This document shows, in pieces, positions 1 through 7,514 of a stretch of DNA of 25,239 nucleotides. The translations under genes were made by a program, and so were the position numbers. Under the pieces are notes generated by a model. That model saw only the letters and a program-made list of their open reading frames with translations. It did not search any database and had not been told where the DNA came from. Location: NCBI GenBank assembly GCA_043421945.1, contig JBHOGO010000070.1, positions 1 through 25,239 on the forward strand. The letters are read 5' to 3'. This DNA is from Thaumasiovibrio sp043421945 (lineage in GTDB: Bacteria; Pseudomonadota; Gammaproteobacteria; Enterobacterales; Vibrionaceae). The first letter of the stretch is position 1. The number at the start of each line of letters is the position of its first letter.

Positions 1-1
1 G

Positions 2-70
2 CTGTATTCAAGCATTCAAACAGCTCCAATGCCAGAAAGGCTGCTTAAGCTAGCTGAGGCTCGGTGGTAA
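2..70 (+). CDS. Possible 3' end of an unknown gene (truncated by window edge)
   Basis: The second forward frame is open from the window edge to a TAA at 68-70 and would encode 22 residues ending in PMPERLLKLAEARW, an amphipathic, helix-like tail. The first and third forward frames are also open for about 15 codons, so the frame is not secure. The two-way terminator at 206-247 fits a forward gene ending here. No function can be assigned from so short a piece. Confidence 0.25.
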   Translation: MYSSIQTAPMPERLLKLAEARW

Positions 71-106
71 TCAGGAATATTTATACCATTTAAAAAACAG
101 GGCTAA

Positions 107-193
107 ATGATGCCAAGTAAAAGCTCCGGCGCATATCACCGCGACAATGTAATTGATGAAACGAAGTTTGGGTTAATGTTAGGTGCGCTGTAA
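107..193 (+). CDS. Possible small ORF, 28 aa
   Basis: Two consecutive ATG codons (107 and 110) follow an AGGG at 99-102, which is at usable Shine-Dalgarno distance from the second ATG. The ORF ends at a TAA (191-193), just before the terminator at 206-247. The peptide starts MMPSKSSGAYHRDN and has no recognisable motif or membrane segment. Being placed between a possible upstream gene and a terminator is the only contextual support. It could equally be 3' untranslated sequence. Confidence 0.2.
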   Translation: MMPSKSSGAYHRDNVIDETKFGLMLGAL

Positions 194-205
194 TTTGCTT
201 GTATA

Positions 206-247
206 AAAAAACGCCATGCAATGAGACTGCTTGGCGTTTATTTTATG
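206..247. terminator. Bidirectional intrinsic terminator
   Basis: The arms AAACGCCA (209-216) and TGGCGTTT (232-239) pair perfectly. After a T-T mismatch, GCA/TGC continues the stem around a 7-nt loop. An A-run precedes it and a T-rich tail follows, so it can act in both directions. On the minus strand the U-run is the better of the two, which suits the Ggt-like gene ending at 382. On the plus strand it would end whatever gene enters from the left. Confidence 0.75.
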
Positions 248-275
248 TCGTGAAATATGTGAGAGAAGTGAAGCC

Positions 276-315
276 ATTCAACGAATATCTCTTGGTTTTG
301 ATCCGTTCGTTGAAT
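276..315. repeat. 10-bp inverted repeat with 20-nt spacer
   Basis: ATTCAACGAA (276-285) and TTCGTTGAAT (306-315) are perfect inverted copies. They lie between the terminator at 206-247 and the end of the Ggt-like gene. No U-run follows on either strand, so this is not a classical terminator. It may form a 3' hairpin on the Ggt-like transcript or be a protein site. Downstream, a weaker GATGA/TCATC stem (332-347) is followed by five T residues. Confidence 0.4.
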
Positions 316-381
316 TGGGTACTATTGTACTGATGAGCTAATTCATCGTGTTTTTGATTGCGGTCGACTTGGTCATGAACA

Positions 382-1938
382 CTAGCTAGCGGTTATAACA
401 CTTGCTCGGCCATCACTTCTCGGGTCAGTCGCTGCTTCAATATGGCCGTTATTATCACTAACGATAGCTCCTGCATGCCCCATTAACTCGTTATTGTCTG
501 TGACAGGCTGGGTAACATGACCACGACCTTCGAGTTCAGTGGATTGCTGATCATAGAGTGATCTTTCTATTCGCAAGTTTGTTGTGTTATCGCCCCAGGT
601 TTTTCCTAAAAGCCATCGTGGAGTGGAGACTGCGTTGCCAAGAGGAATGTCCTGATATAAAAATCGGGAAATAATACACGCTTGTGTTTGAGGTTGCCCT
701 TCTCCTCCCATGGTACCGTATACCATTCTTCGCCCGTCGTTTAGCTCGGCATAAGCAGGGTTTAATGTATGGAGTGGCTTTTTGTTTGGTTGTAAGGCGT
801 TATGGTGCTCTGGGTTAGCATTAAAGCTTGTACCTCTATTATTCCAGACGACCCCTAACTCAGGAATGACAACACCACTCCCAAACTCCCAATAAATACT
901 TTGAATAAAACTGACCATGGTTCCTTCACTGTCTTGGCAACCCATCCAAATGGTATCACCAGGTATTGGTTGGTGAGGCCAAGGTGCTGCTTTAAGGGGA
1001 TCAATACGGTTTGTTAGGTCATCAATACTGTCTGGGGATAAGAATGACGCTAAAGGTTGTTTGAGCAAAGAAGGGTCGCAGATATGTTGATCCCTGATGA
1101 TAAAGGCTTGTTTCGTGGCTTCTACGATCAGGTGCGTGTGGTCAACACTACTTTTCGCTTCTTTGGCAAGGCGGTCATAAATAGCAAGAATGAGCAGTGA
1201 TGCTAGGCCTTGTGTCGGTGCACCAGTGTTATAAAAAGTGCCTTGCTGTGTGGTCGTGCTTAATGGCTTTTCAATGGTAGCTTGATGATGATTAAAGTCA
1301 TCCAACTGAAGAGGGCTACCTTCTTTTTGAAGCGAGTTGGCCGCTATCTGGGCAGTTTCTCCTTGATAAAAATCATCAAGGCCATAGTCTGCCAAGTGTG
1401 CTAGGAAATCGCCTAATGCGCCATTTCGTAAAACATGCCCCGTGTTTAATGACTCACCGTTATTCAGGTACTGAGATGCAAATGCTTTATTTTTGTGTAG
1501 CTCTGGAAAGGTAAGTCGACTCGCATTCTCCAAACTCTGTGTCACCGTCACACCGGTCTTAGCATGGAGGATAGGGCGCTCAAAAAGGGCTGATAAAGGT
1601 AAGTTTTGATCAACATGTTGCAGCGCTTGCTGCCAACCAGAGAGTGTCCCTGCCATTGTTAATGCAGCTAAGCCGCCACGAGTAGGCCTTTGAGTTAGGT
1701 TATGGAAAGCAGAAAGGTCACTCGCGCTCCTTCCGCTGCCATCAATAACAATCGGTGCTTGTCCCTGTTTTGATATTATCCAAAACCCGTCTCCGCCTAA
1801 ACTGTTCATATGAGGATATTGAACGGCTATTTCTGCTGCGGCGGCAACCATCGCTTCAACAGCATTCCCTCCTTGCTTCAGTATCGACAATCCTGTTTCC
1901 GTCGCTTGATGGTGTGGGGCAGTAAAAGCAATAGTCAT
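382..1938 (-). CDS. Gamma-glutamyltransferase-family (HpxW-like) Ntn hydrolase
   Basis: Predicted N-terminal-nucleophile hydrolase of the gamma-glutamyltransferase family, 518 aa, made as one chain that should self-cleave into two subunits. The start is the ATG at 1938, with AAGGAG at good spacing upstream; an in-frame start at 1977 would add 13 residues and lacks this support. The likely nucleophile is Thr329 in PGDTIWMGCQD: seven residues separate this Thr from the conserved Asp, as in classical Ggt (TTHYSVVD). The following SFIQSIYWEFGSGVV and NNRGTSF blocks look more like the HpxW/YwrD branch than classical glutathione hydrolase. There is no signal peptide, so it is probably cytoplasmic, unlike periplasmic Ggt. 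It overlaps the AraC gene by one base (TAATG), so the two are translationally coupled. HpxW is an oxamate amidohydrolase, but the substrate here is not established. Confidence 0.85.
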   Translation of the reverse strand: MTIAFTAPHHQATETGLSILKQGGNAVEAMVAAAAEIAVQYPHMNSLGGDGFWIISKQGQAPIVIDGSGRSASDLSAFHNLTQRPTRGGLAALTMAGTLSGWQQALQHVDQNLPLSALFERPILHAKTGVTVTQSLENASRLTFPELHKNKAFASQYLNNGESLNTGHVLRNGALGDFLAHLADYGLDDFYQGETAQIAANSLQKEGSPLQLDDFNHHQATIEKPLSTTTQQGTFYNTGAPTQGLASLLILAIYDRLAKEAKSSVDHTHLIVEATKQAFIIRDQHICDPSLLKQPLASFLSPDSIDDLTNRIDPLKAAPWPHQPIPGDTIWMGCQDSEGTMVSFIQSIYWEFGSGVVIPELGVVWNNRGTSFNANPEHHNALQPNKKPLHTLNPAYAELNDGRRMVYGTMGGEGQPQTQACIISRFLYQDIPLGNAVSTPRWLLGKTWGDNTTNLRIERSLYDQQSTELEGRGHVTQPVTDNNELMGHAGAIVSDNNGHIEAATDPRSDGRASVITAS

Positions 1939-2732
1939 TATGAACTCCTTGAAGTGAAATATCGTCCTGGGGTACAACCGAACTGTTTTTTAAACGCAGC
2001 AACAAAAGCAGAGTTTGAGTCATAGCCGCAATCCACTGCAACAGACATGACACTGTCACCTTTCTCTAATCTTGATAGCGCATTGAGTAATCTTAAATGT
2101 TGACGCCACTGTTGAAATGTTATGCCGGTTTGAGCTTTGAAGAGACGACTGACGCTGCGACCGGTTAGTTGAACGCGTTCGCCAAGTTGGCCTATATCGT
2201 TTTGTGAATCAGGGTGTTGTTGTAAGTGGTGGCAAATAGCGATCATCCTTTCATCCGTTGGCATGGGTAATCGAGTATTTGCTTCTTTTTGTGATTGTAA
2301 CTCGTCTAAAAGGACGTCGACAATTCGGCTTTGTTTAGTTTGGGCCTCATACATGACAGGCTGTTGGCAGAACCGAATAATGAGCTCTTTACAAAGTGGC
2401 GTTATTTCAAAGACGCATGGTTTTTGCCAAGAAGGCTCAGGTAAAGCGCTTGATTCTATATAGAGGCTGCGCATTTCTGCTGCGTCTTCTGAGCTCACTT
2501 GATGCTCAATTCCTTCAGGAATCCATATAGCGAATTGTGGTGGGGCAATGTAGCAGCCTTCACGCGTTCTTACAGTGAGTACACCTTTAATGGCATAGGA
2601 AAACTGACCCCAATGGTGGTGGTGCCATTCCGTTGAGCTTCCTTCCTTTCCCCAGCTTTCTGGTCTTGCATATAATGGCCTTGGCAACTTTTCTAAGTTA
2701 GGAATTTGTCGTTTTTGTCCTTTTGTCGACAT
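1938..2732 (-). CDS. AraC-family transcriptional regulator with cupin sensor domain
   Basis: DNA-binding regulator of 264 aa. The N-terminal half is a cupin-like sensor (HHHHWGQFSYAIKG at about residues 37-50). The C-terminal third is a double helix-turn-helix of the AraC/XylS type: the first HTH is around LTGRSVSRLFKAQTG and the second is CGYDSNSAFVAAFKKQFG, followed by the typical TPGRYF ending. Length and layout match the short cupin-AraC group that includes E. coli NimR. AGGATAG precedes the ATG. It is the first gene of a two-gene unit with the Ggt-like hydrolase (TAATG overlap) and is divergent from a transporter gene. The 79-bp gap between the two starts is the natural target, so it probably controls both sides. 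The inducer is unknown. Confidence 0.9.
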   Translation of the reverse strand: MSTKGQKRQIPNLEKLPRPLYARPESWGKEGSSTEWHHHHWGQFSYAIKGVLTVRTREGCYIAPPQFAIWIPEGIEHQVSSEDAAEMRSLYIESSALPEPSWQKPCVFEITPLCKELIIRFCQQPVMYEAQTKQSRIVDVLLDELQSQKEANTRLPMPTDERMIAICHHLQQHPDSQNDIGQLGERVQLTGRSVSRLFKAQTGITFQQWRQHLRLLNALSRLEKGDSVMSVAVDCGYDSNSAFVAAFKKQFGCTPGRYFTSRSS

Positions 2733-2811
2733 TAACTATCCTATTATCGGTTGAAGGAAATTTAGGATAGCGTACGATACTTGAAATGATTTGCAAAGAA
2801 GAAAGATAGTT
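2733..2811. promoter_or_regulatory. Divergent promoter region between araC-type and transporter genes
   Basis: Only 79 bp separate the two start codons (2732 on minus, 2812 on plus), so promoters for both directions and any AraC operator must lie here or within the gene ends. The stretch is AT-rich. No convincing paired -35/-10 boxes could be picked by eye. Confidence 0.45.
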
Positions 2812-3801
2812 ATGCAGTTAATCACGGTAATAAAGAAAGAATGGTTCTTGGTTGGCATGGTGCTTGCGATCGTACTTGCACTTATTATTCCTGATGTCGG
2901 TAAATCAGCCGGTGTGCTGCATTTAGATGTGCTAACGGGTTTGGGGATAGCGGCTATCTTCTTCCTCCACGGGTTGGGGATGTCTCCAAAAGCGATTAAG
3001 GAAGGGGTTAGTAACTGGCGTTTACACTTGTTTGTGCAGAGTGCGACGTTCATTGCTTATCCTATTTTATGGCTTCTATTCGGCAATGTTTTTCATGCAA
3101 TGATGCCAAGCGCACTCGCTTTTGGATTTTGCTATCTATTCGTTTTGCCAAGCACAATCTCATCTTCAGTCGCAATGACAAGTATTGCGAAAGGCAACGT
3201 ACCAGGCGCCATTTTTAACGCTTCTCTTTCTGGTGTGTTGGGAGTATTTATTACGCCGTTTCTCATACAAATCTTCATGGGACTTGATGGTGTAGAGATG
3301 GACTTAATGGCGACGGTCATTAGCATTGCAAAGTTGCTCCTTCTGCCAATGGTTATTGGACAGTTACTCAGACCGTTGCTTGTTGATGCCGCTAATCGCC
3401 ATAAAGCCGTTGTGAATAAGGTCGATAAAGTTGTTATTTTGTTTATTGTCTTCAACGCATTCAGTGACTCTGTGGCTGAAGGCATATGGCAAGGCTTTAG
3501 TATGCTACCACTGGTGCTTGCGGTAACGTTATCATTCGGCATTCTTTTACTTGCAGCTCATACCATAACTAAAGTGGCAAAATGGTGCTCCTTTGATAAA
3601 GAAGATGAAATAGCCGCTGTCTTTTGTGGGACAAAGAAAACACTGGCGGCAGGTGTGCCGATGGCAAAAGTTATCTTTGGTGCAGACCCAAATCTAGGTA
3701 TGCTGCTCTTACCAATTATGTTTTACCATCCTATTCAGATTTTTTACTGCGCAATTCTTGCAAACCGCTATGCGAAAAGAGAGCTATTGCCAGCAACTTA
3801 A
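2812..3801 (+). CDS. YfeH-like bile acid:sodium symporter (SBF) family transporter
   Basis: Inner-membrane transporter of 329 aa, close in length and pattern to E. coli YfeH. Nine to ten hydrophobic segments are visible, starting with WFLVGMVLAIVLALIIPDVG. The family-type motifs LPSTISSSVAMTSIAKGN (near residue 115) and FCGTKKTLAAGVPMA (near residue 270) correspond to the discontinuous helices that form the cation/substrate site in SBF proteins. The start is the ATG at 2812 with AAGAAGAAAG upstream; a TTG seven codons earlier is less likely. It is divergent from the AraC regulator, which probably controls it, and is followed by a strong terminator. The substrate is unknown; proteins of this branch are often annotated as bile acid symporters by homology only. 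Confidence 0.88.
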   Translation: MQLITVIKKEWFLVGMVLAIVLALIIPDVGKSAGVLHLDVLTGLGIAAIFFLHGLGMSPKAIKEGVSNWRLHLFVQSATFIAYPILWLLFGNVFHAMMPSALAFGFCYLFVLPSTISSSVAMTSIAKGNVPGAIFNASLSGVLGVFITPFLIQIFMGLDGVEMDLMATVISIAKLLLLPMVIGQLLRPLLVDAANRHKAVVNKVDKVVILFIVFNAFSDSVAEGIWQGFSMLPLVLAVTLSFGILLLAAHTITKVAKWCSFDKEDEIAAVFCGTKKTLAAGVPMAKVIFGADPNLGMLLLPIMFYHPIQIFYCAILANRYAKRELLPAT

Positions 3802-3847
3802 TACGGTGAGACCTGCTATCTAGCAGCGCACATCGCAAACATGAATC

Positions 3848-3896
3848 AGTCCATTTGCTTACTATTAAGAAGATAGATAAGCAAGTGGGCTTTTTT
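3848..3896 (+). terminator. Intrinsic terminator after the SBF transporter
   Basis: A long stem pairs CCATTTGCTTA (851-861 of the 3 kb block) with TAAGCAAGTGG, with one G-U pair. It continues as CTAT/ATAG after a bulged A around a 7-nt loop. The outer AGT/GCT bases extend it and six T residues follow (3891-3896). Position and form fit a strong rho-independent terminator. Confidence 0.85.
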
Positions 3897-4014
3897 GTAT
3901 CATTTATGGAGATCGCTTTATCAGAAAATAGGTGAGTGACAATAAGCGTGAAATTTGTGCCCTGATCGGATTAGAGGATACCCTAGATAGGCTATATTTT
4001 TATAAGATCATTAA

Positions 4015-4842
4015 ATGAAGGGTTATGCATTGAAGCGTGTGCTGAGAATCTTACTTCTGAATTCGACACTACTTTTCCCAGAAGTAGTACTGTCACAATC
4101 GACGTTAAAATTAACAACTGAAAACTGGCCTCCCTTTGTGATCACGAATGCGTTTCAAATTGACGGTAACGCGAAGGATGCATCGCAACTGCCGGGGTTC
4201 AGTATCGAGATTGCTAATCATGCTATCGAGGAAGTTGGATTAACGGTCCATTATGATTTTCAGCCTTTCAAAAGGCAGATCGCTGAGACACTGCGTGGGC
4301 ACTATGATGCAATGCTTGTGTTGCTTGAATCTGATGCTCCAGATCTCGTATATCCCCAAGAGGGAGTTGGCTTGATTCGTAATTGCTTCTTTGTTCACAA
4401 AGAAACAATTTGGGAATATAACGATATTACCTCACTCGAAGGTATTGAGTTGGGTGTGGTCAGTGGCTATACCTACGGCGTCGTGGATGAGTATATCGCA
4501 TCTAATTTAAATGGCAGTGTTATTGCCTATGATGATGATAGTGATGAGTTGCTACCTCACCTCGTTAACCTGTTAGAAAGAGGGCGGCTGACAGCGGTGC
4601 TAGAAGATGAGAATGTCATGAAGGCATACCTAAGCAGTGTAGAAAAACAACCTGATTTCTTCGTTGCAGGCTGCTTAGAAGGAGACCTAGCAAAGATCGG
4701 TTTTTCTCCTGCAAATTTAAACGCGCAAGCGTTGGCAAATGCGTTTGATCGACAAATTAAAAAAATGCGCGATAGTGGAGAGCTAAAAGCGATTTTAGAC
4801 CAATACAATGTGTCTGATTGGGCTGAACTTTCTAATGATTAA
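4015..4842 (+). CDS. Periplasmic family-3 solute-binding protein (SBP_bac_3), orphan
   Basis: Exported binding-protein-like polypeptide of 275 aa from the ATG at 4015. The N-terminus (basic KR, then RILLLNSTLLFPEVVLS) is a Sec signal peptide with cleavage likely near residues 27-28. The mature part starts LKLTTENWPPF, typical of extracellular solute-binding proteins family 3, and continues with GFSIEIANHAIEEVGL and FQPFKRQ-type motifs. The start is uncertain: GAAGG at 4018-4022 lies inside this reading and is ideally spaced for a TTG at 4030, giving 270 aa starting MKRVLRILLL. The ATG itself has no clear Shine-Dalgarno sequence. No permease or ATPase gene is adjacent, so it may serve a distant transporter or act as a sensor-like orphan. 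It is convergent with the MOSC gene. Confidence 0.85.
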   Translation: MKGYALKRVLRILLLNSTLLFPEVVLSQSTLKLTTENWPPFVITNAFQIDGNAKDASQLPGFSIEIANHAIEEVGLTVHYDFQPFKRQIAETLRGHYDAMLVLLESDAPDLVYPQEGVGLIRNCFFVHKETIWEYNDITSLEGIELGVVSGYTYGVVDEYIASNLNGSVIAYDDDSDELLPHLVNLLERGRLTAVLEDENVMKAYLSSVEKQPDFFVAGCLEGDLAKIGFSPANLNAQALANAFDRQIKKMRDSGELKAILDQYNVSDWAELSND

Positions 4843-4855
4843 CCTTTAGCAGCTT

Positions 4856-4885
4856 GCTCTTTACTAACTAGCTCTCTACTAACTC
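4856..4885 (+). repeat. Two imperfect 15-bp tandem copies
   Basis: GCTCTTTACTAACTA (4856-4870) is followed directly by GCTCTCTACTAACTC (4871-4885), 13 of 15 bases identical. It lies just after the binding-protein gene and before its terminator. Probably a local duplication with no evident function. Confidence 0.6.
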
Positions 4886-4929
4886 GCTATATACTGGCCA
4901 ACAGCCTGCGAAAGAGTATATGCTTTTTT
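4886..4929 (+). terminator. Terminator between the binding-protein and MOSC genes
   Basis: ATATACT (4889-4895) pairs with AGTATAT (4915-4921), and the flanking GC/GC pair continues after a bulged T. A small inner GGC/GCC hairpin fills the loop, and six T residues follow (4924-4929). The T-run overlaps the stop codon of the convergent MOSC gene. It serves the forward gene. Confidence 0.65.
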
Positions 4930-5617
4930 AGCGGACGCCCCCAAAAAGTCGGTTCATCCAGTCTTCAACTGTACCTGTTTCAATACGTTTATCAATAAGA
5001 CGTTGCCAGCCAGACTGAAGTGTCACCTCTTGGGTCGCTTGCAATGCTTCTTTGTCGAGCACGCCTTGATAAACGAGATTTAATAGTCGAGAAAGGGGCC
5101 ACTGAGGATGAGGGCGGTCAACGAGAATAATGTTATCACCAGCCGTTATTTGGCCAGCTTCTAATACCCGAAAATACCAGCCTGAACGTAATGTACACTG
5201 AACTCGCAATGCCATATCTGGAACAGAAAAACGGTCATTAAGTTTCCAACATGGCATCCTAGCTTCTGAAAGCTCTAATAACGTCGATCCTATCTGGACT
5301 TTGTCACCAAGGTGTATGGTTTGCTCGGTCAGCCCAGTTGTACTGAGATTTTCTCCAAACCCGCCAGGCTTAAGTACAGGGTTTTCACCAAGATCGTTCA
5401 TCCATTGCTGATAGTGTTCAGAAGGGTATAAGTGCAAGGCTTTATCTAGTCCACCATGGAAACGTTTATCCGCTTGCTCATCAGTGTCTAACCCCGTAGG
5501 CGTAACCGTTGCTGCACCAGTGATCGGTGTTTTGTTGATTGCACTTTGTTCACCGCGGTGAAAGGTCACGGCTTTTCCAGCTAACACTGATTGAACTTGA
5601 CCGATTGTTTCCATCAT
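4928..5617 (-). CDS. MOSC-domain protein, YiiM family
   Basis: Soluble protein of 229 aa with a MOSC (molybdenum cofactor sulfurase C-terminal) domain followed by a 3-alpha tail, the layout of E. coli YiiM. Visible motifs are DEQADKRFHGGLDKALHLYP (about residues 45-64), GGFGENL and the conserved cysteine in ARMPCWKL. YiiM-type proteins are linked to detoxification of N-hydroxylated bases through a molybdenum-cofactor-dependent reductase; the MOSC cysteine is thought to hold the cofactor. The start is the ATG at 5617 or the adjacent ATG at 5614, with only a weak GGGA upstream. It is divergent from the glutamate-synthase-domain gene across 280 bp and appears to be a single-gene unit. Confidence 0.88.
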   Translation of the reverse strand: MMETIGQVQSVLAGKAVTFHRGEQSAINKTPITGAATVTPTGLDTDEQADKRFHGGLDKALHLYPSEHYQQWMNDLGENPVLKPGGFGENLSTTGLTEQTIHLGDKVQIGSTLLELSEARMPCWKLNDRFSVPDMALRVQCTLRSGWYFRVLEAGQITAGDNIILVDRPHPQWPLSRLLNLVYQGVLDKEALQATQEVTLQSGWQRLIDKRIETGTVEDWMNRLFGGVR

Positions 5618-5897
5618 TAATCATCCCAGACTGTATTATTTGTATGGATAGTTTAAACAATACGTAAATAAAAATCACAGTTTTCTTGGTTATCGTTGCT
5701 AGGTTAATCGCCTATGAATGTTTAGTTTTTAAGAATTTTCGAATGTCTTTTTTTATAAGCGGTTTTTCGGCTTTTTTTCTTAGGGAAGCGCTTTGATGTA
5801 GCACGATGACTCATCTTCATTAGGTTGAAATAATTGCTGCTCATACGGGTCATTGTATCGACTGTCATCAATTATGGTTTGGGGTCTTGGAGGCTAT
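5618..5897. promoter_or_regulatory. 280-bp AT-rich divergent intergenic region
   Basis: This region lies between the MOSC start (5617, minus) and the glutamate-synthase-domain start (5898, plus) and must hold both promoters. It is AT-rich with several T-tracts (about 5751-5780). No convincing operator or complete promoter was found. GGAGG at 5889-5893 is the ribosome binding site that fixes the forward start. Confidence 0.35.
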
Positions 5898-7379
5898 ATG
5901 AGTACGTTTTTAGTGGATAGCTTACAGTTGCTTTCCAGTTTATTGTTATTTGTTATTGGCTTAGGTTTGTTTGCGATTCTTTACATGTTCATTGTAGATA
6001 AAACTCAAACAAAGCAGGCTATTCGTCGAAACTATCCTGTTATTGGCCGTTTTCGGTATTTTTTTGAAAAACAAGGTGAGTTTTTTCGGCAGTACTTCTT
6101 TGCCATGGATCGTGAGGAGATGCCATTTAATCGTGCAGAGCGAAGCTGGGTATACAAAGCAGCGAAAAATGTCGATCGGACAATTGCATTCGGTTCGACA
6201 AGAAGCCTAGAGCAATCAGGAACAGTGATGTTCCTTAACTGCCCATTCCCTACATTAGAAGATGATGCGGTAGAGCCAAAGCTCATGACCATTGGAAAAT
6301 ATTGCCGTCAGCCCTATTCAACGAAATCAATTTTCAATATTTCAGGGATGAGTTATGGCGCAATCTCTAAACCCGCTGTTTTAGCATTGTCACATGGGGC
6401 AAAGAAAGCTGGGTGTTGGATGAATACAGGAGAAGGAGGGCTAAGCCCGTACCACCTTGAAGGTGGCGCGGATATTGTTTACCAAATTGGGACCGCAAAA
6501 TATGGTGTGCGCAATGAAGCTGGTGATCTTGATGACGAAAAGCTGAGTGTAGTGGCAGGGCATGATCAGGTGAAGATGTTTGAAATTAAGATGAGCCAAG
6601 GTGCGAAGCCAGGAAAAGGCGGTATATTACCGGGCAGAAAAGTGACAGAAGAAATCGCCGTTATTCGAGGAATCCCAGTAGGAAGTGATTCGATTAGCCC
6701 AAATGGGCATAAAGATATTCAGTCTATTTCTGACTTACTCGATATGATTGCCAGAGTGAGAAAAGTAACGGGGAAACCTGTTGGTTTTAAATGCGTAGTC
6801 GGTACCGCTGAATGGTTAGATGAGATGTTTACCGAAATAACCAAACGGGGTGAAGAGAGTGCGCCCGATTTTATTACGATAGATAGTTGCGATGGCGGAA
6901 CAGGTGCAGCGCCACAACCTTTAATGGATTACATGGGATTACCGCTTAAAGAGAGCCTGCCTATGGTTGTCCACCTTGCTAAAAAGCATCAGCTCCGAGC
7001 TAGGATAAAGATCATCGCTTCTGGAAAATTGATTACGCCTTCTAAAGTTGCTTGGGCGCTCGCTTTAGGTGCTGATTTTATTGTGTCTGCACGTGGGCAT
7101 ATGTTTGCGTTGGGCTGTATACAGGCTTTGCAGTGTAATAAAGATACTTGCCCGACAGGAATCACAACCCATAATAAACGTTTGCAAGAAGGGCTTAATG
7201 TCGAAGATAAAACGCTACGCGTTGCGAATTACAATAAGTATATTCATTACGGTTTAGGGGTTATTGCACACTCTTGTGGGCTTAACAATATTCGTAAAAT
7301 AGGCAAAGAGCATGTTCGGGTTGTGAATGATAATGGATTATCCGTTACATTAGATGAAATGTATAAGCATTTAAAATAG
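5898..7379 (+). CDS. FMN-binding glutamate synthase-domain protein, membrane-anchored
   Basis: Protein of 493 aa carrying the FMN/3Fe-4S core of glutamate synthase (PF01645-type). The start is the ATG at 5898, with GGAGG four bases upstream; an upstream in-frame ATG at 5853 would add 15 residues and lacks this support. An N-terminal membrane helix (about residues 13-33, LLSSLLLFVIGLGLFAILY) suggests anchoring. The core shows SGMSYGAIS, NTGEGGLSPYH, KMSQGAKPGKGG and DSCDGGTGAAP. The cluster ligands Cys407, Cys413 and Cys418 have the exact C-x5-C-x4-C spacing of bacterial GltB. The N-terminal glutaminase domain is absent and no gltD small subunit is adjacent. It therefore cannot use glutamine by itself, and its physiological reaction is unproven. 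It is convergent with the glutamate symporter gene. Confidence 0.88.
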   Translation: MSTFLVDSLQLLSSLLLFVIGLGLFAILYMFIVDKTQTKQAIRRNYPVIGRFRYFFEKQGEFFRQYFFAMDREEMPFNRAERSWVYKAAKNVDRTIAFGSTRSLEQSGTVMFLNCPFPTLEDDAVEPKLMTIGKYCRQPYSTKSIFNISGMSYGAISKPAVLALSHGAKKAGCWMNTGEGGLSPYHLEGGADIVYQIGTAKYGVRNEAGDLDDEKLSVVAGHDQVKMFEIKMSQGAKPGKGGILPGRKVTEEIAVIRGIPVGSDSISPNGHKDIQSISDLLDMIARVRKVTGKPVGFKCVVGTAEWLDEMFTEITKRGEESAPDFITIDSCDGGTGAAPQPLMDYMGLPLKESLPMVVHLAKKHQLRARIKIIASGKLITPSKVAWALALGADFIVSARGHMFALGCIQALQCNKDTCPTGITTHNKRLQEGLNVEDKTLRVANYNKYIHYGLGVIAHSCGLNNIRKIGKEHVRVVNDNGLSVTLDEMYKHLK

Positions 7380-7442
7380 CGTATTGAAAGAGGGTGAGGA
7401 TACCTGCTGAGCTGTAACCGTAGGGCTTAGTAGTGAGTAGAC

Positions 7443-7478
7443 GGACTAAAAAGACCTCAATAAAGTTCTTTTTAGTCC
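7443..7478. terminator. Hairpin between convergent genes, terminator-like
   Basis: GGACTAAAAAGA (7443-7454) and TCTTTTTAGTCC (7467-7478) form a perfect 12-bp stem with a 12-nt loop. It lies between the glutamate-synthase-domain gene and gltS, which face each other. No extra U-run follows on either strand, so termination is plausible but may be inefficient or factor-assisted. Confidence 0.5.
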
Positions 7479-7514
7479 TTAACTATTTAATCAATTAATT
7501 TGTGATTTAGATGA

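Noticed and set aside
1856..2059. 67-codon minus-strand ORF spanning the araC/ggt junction
   Set aside because: Out-of-frame overlap of two well-supported coupled genes.
3132..3542. 136-codon minus-strand ORF inside the SBF transporter gene
   Set aside because: Antisense shadow of a clear membrane protein, with no ribosome binding site or domain.
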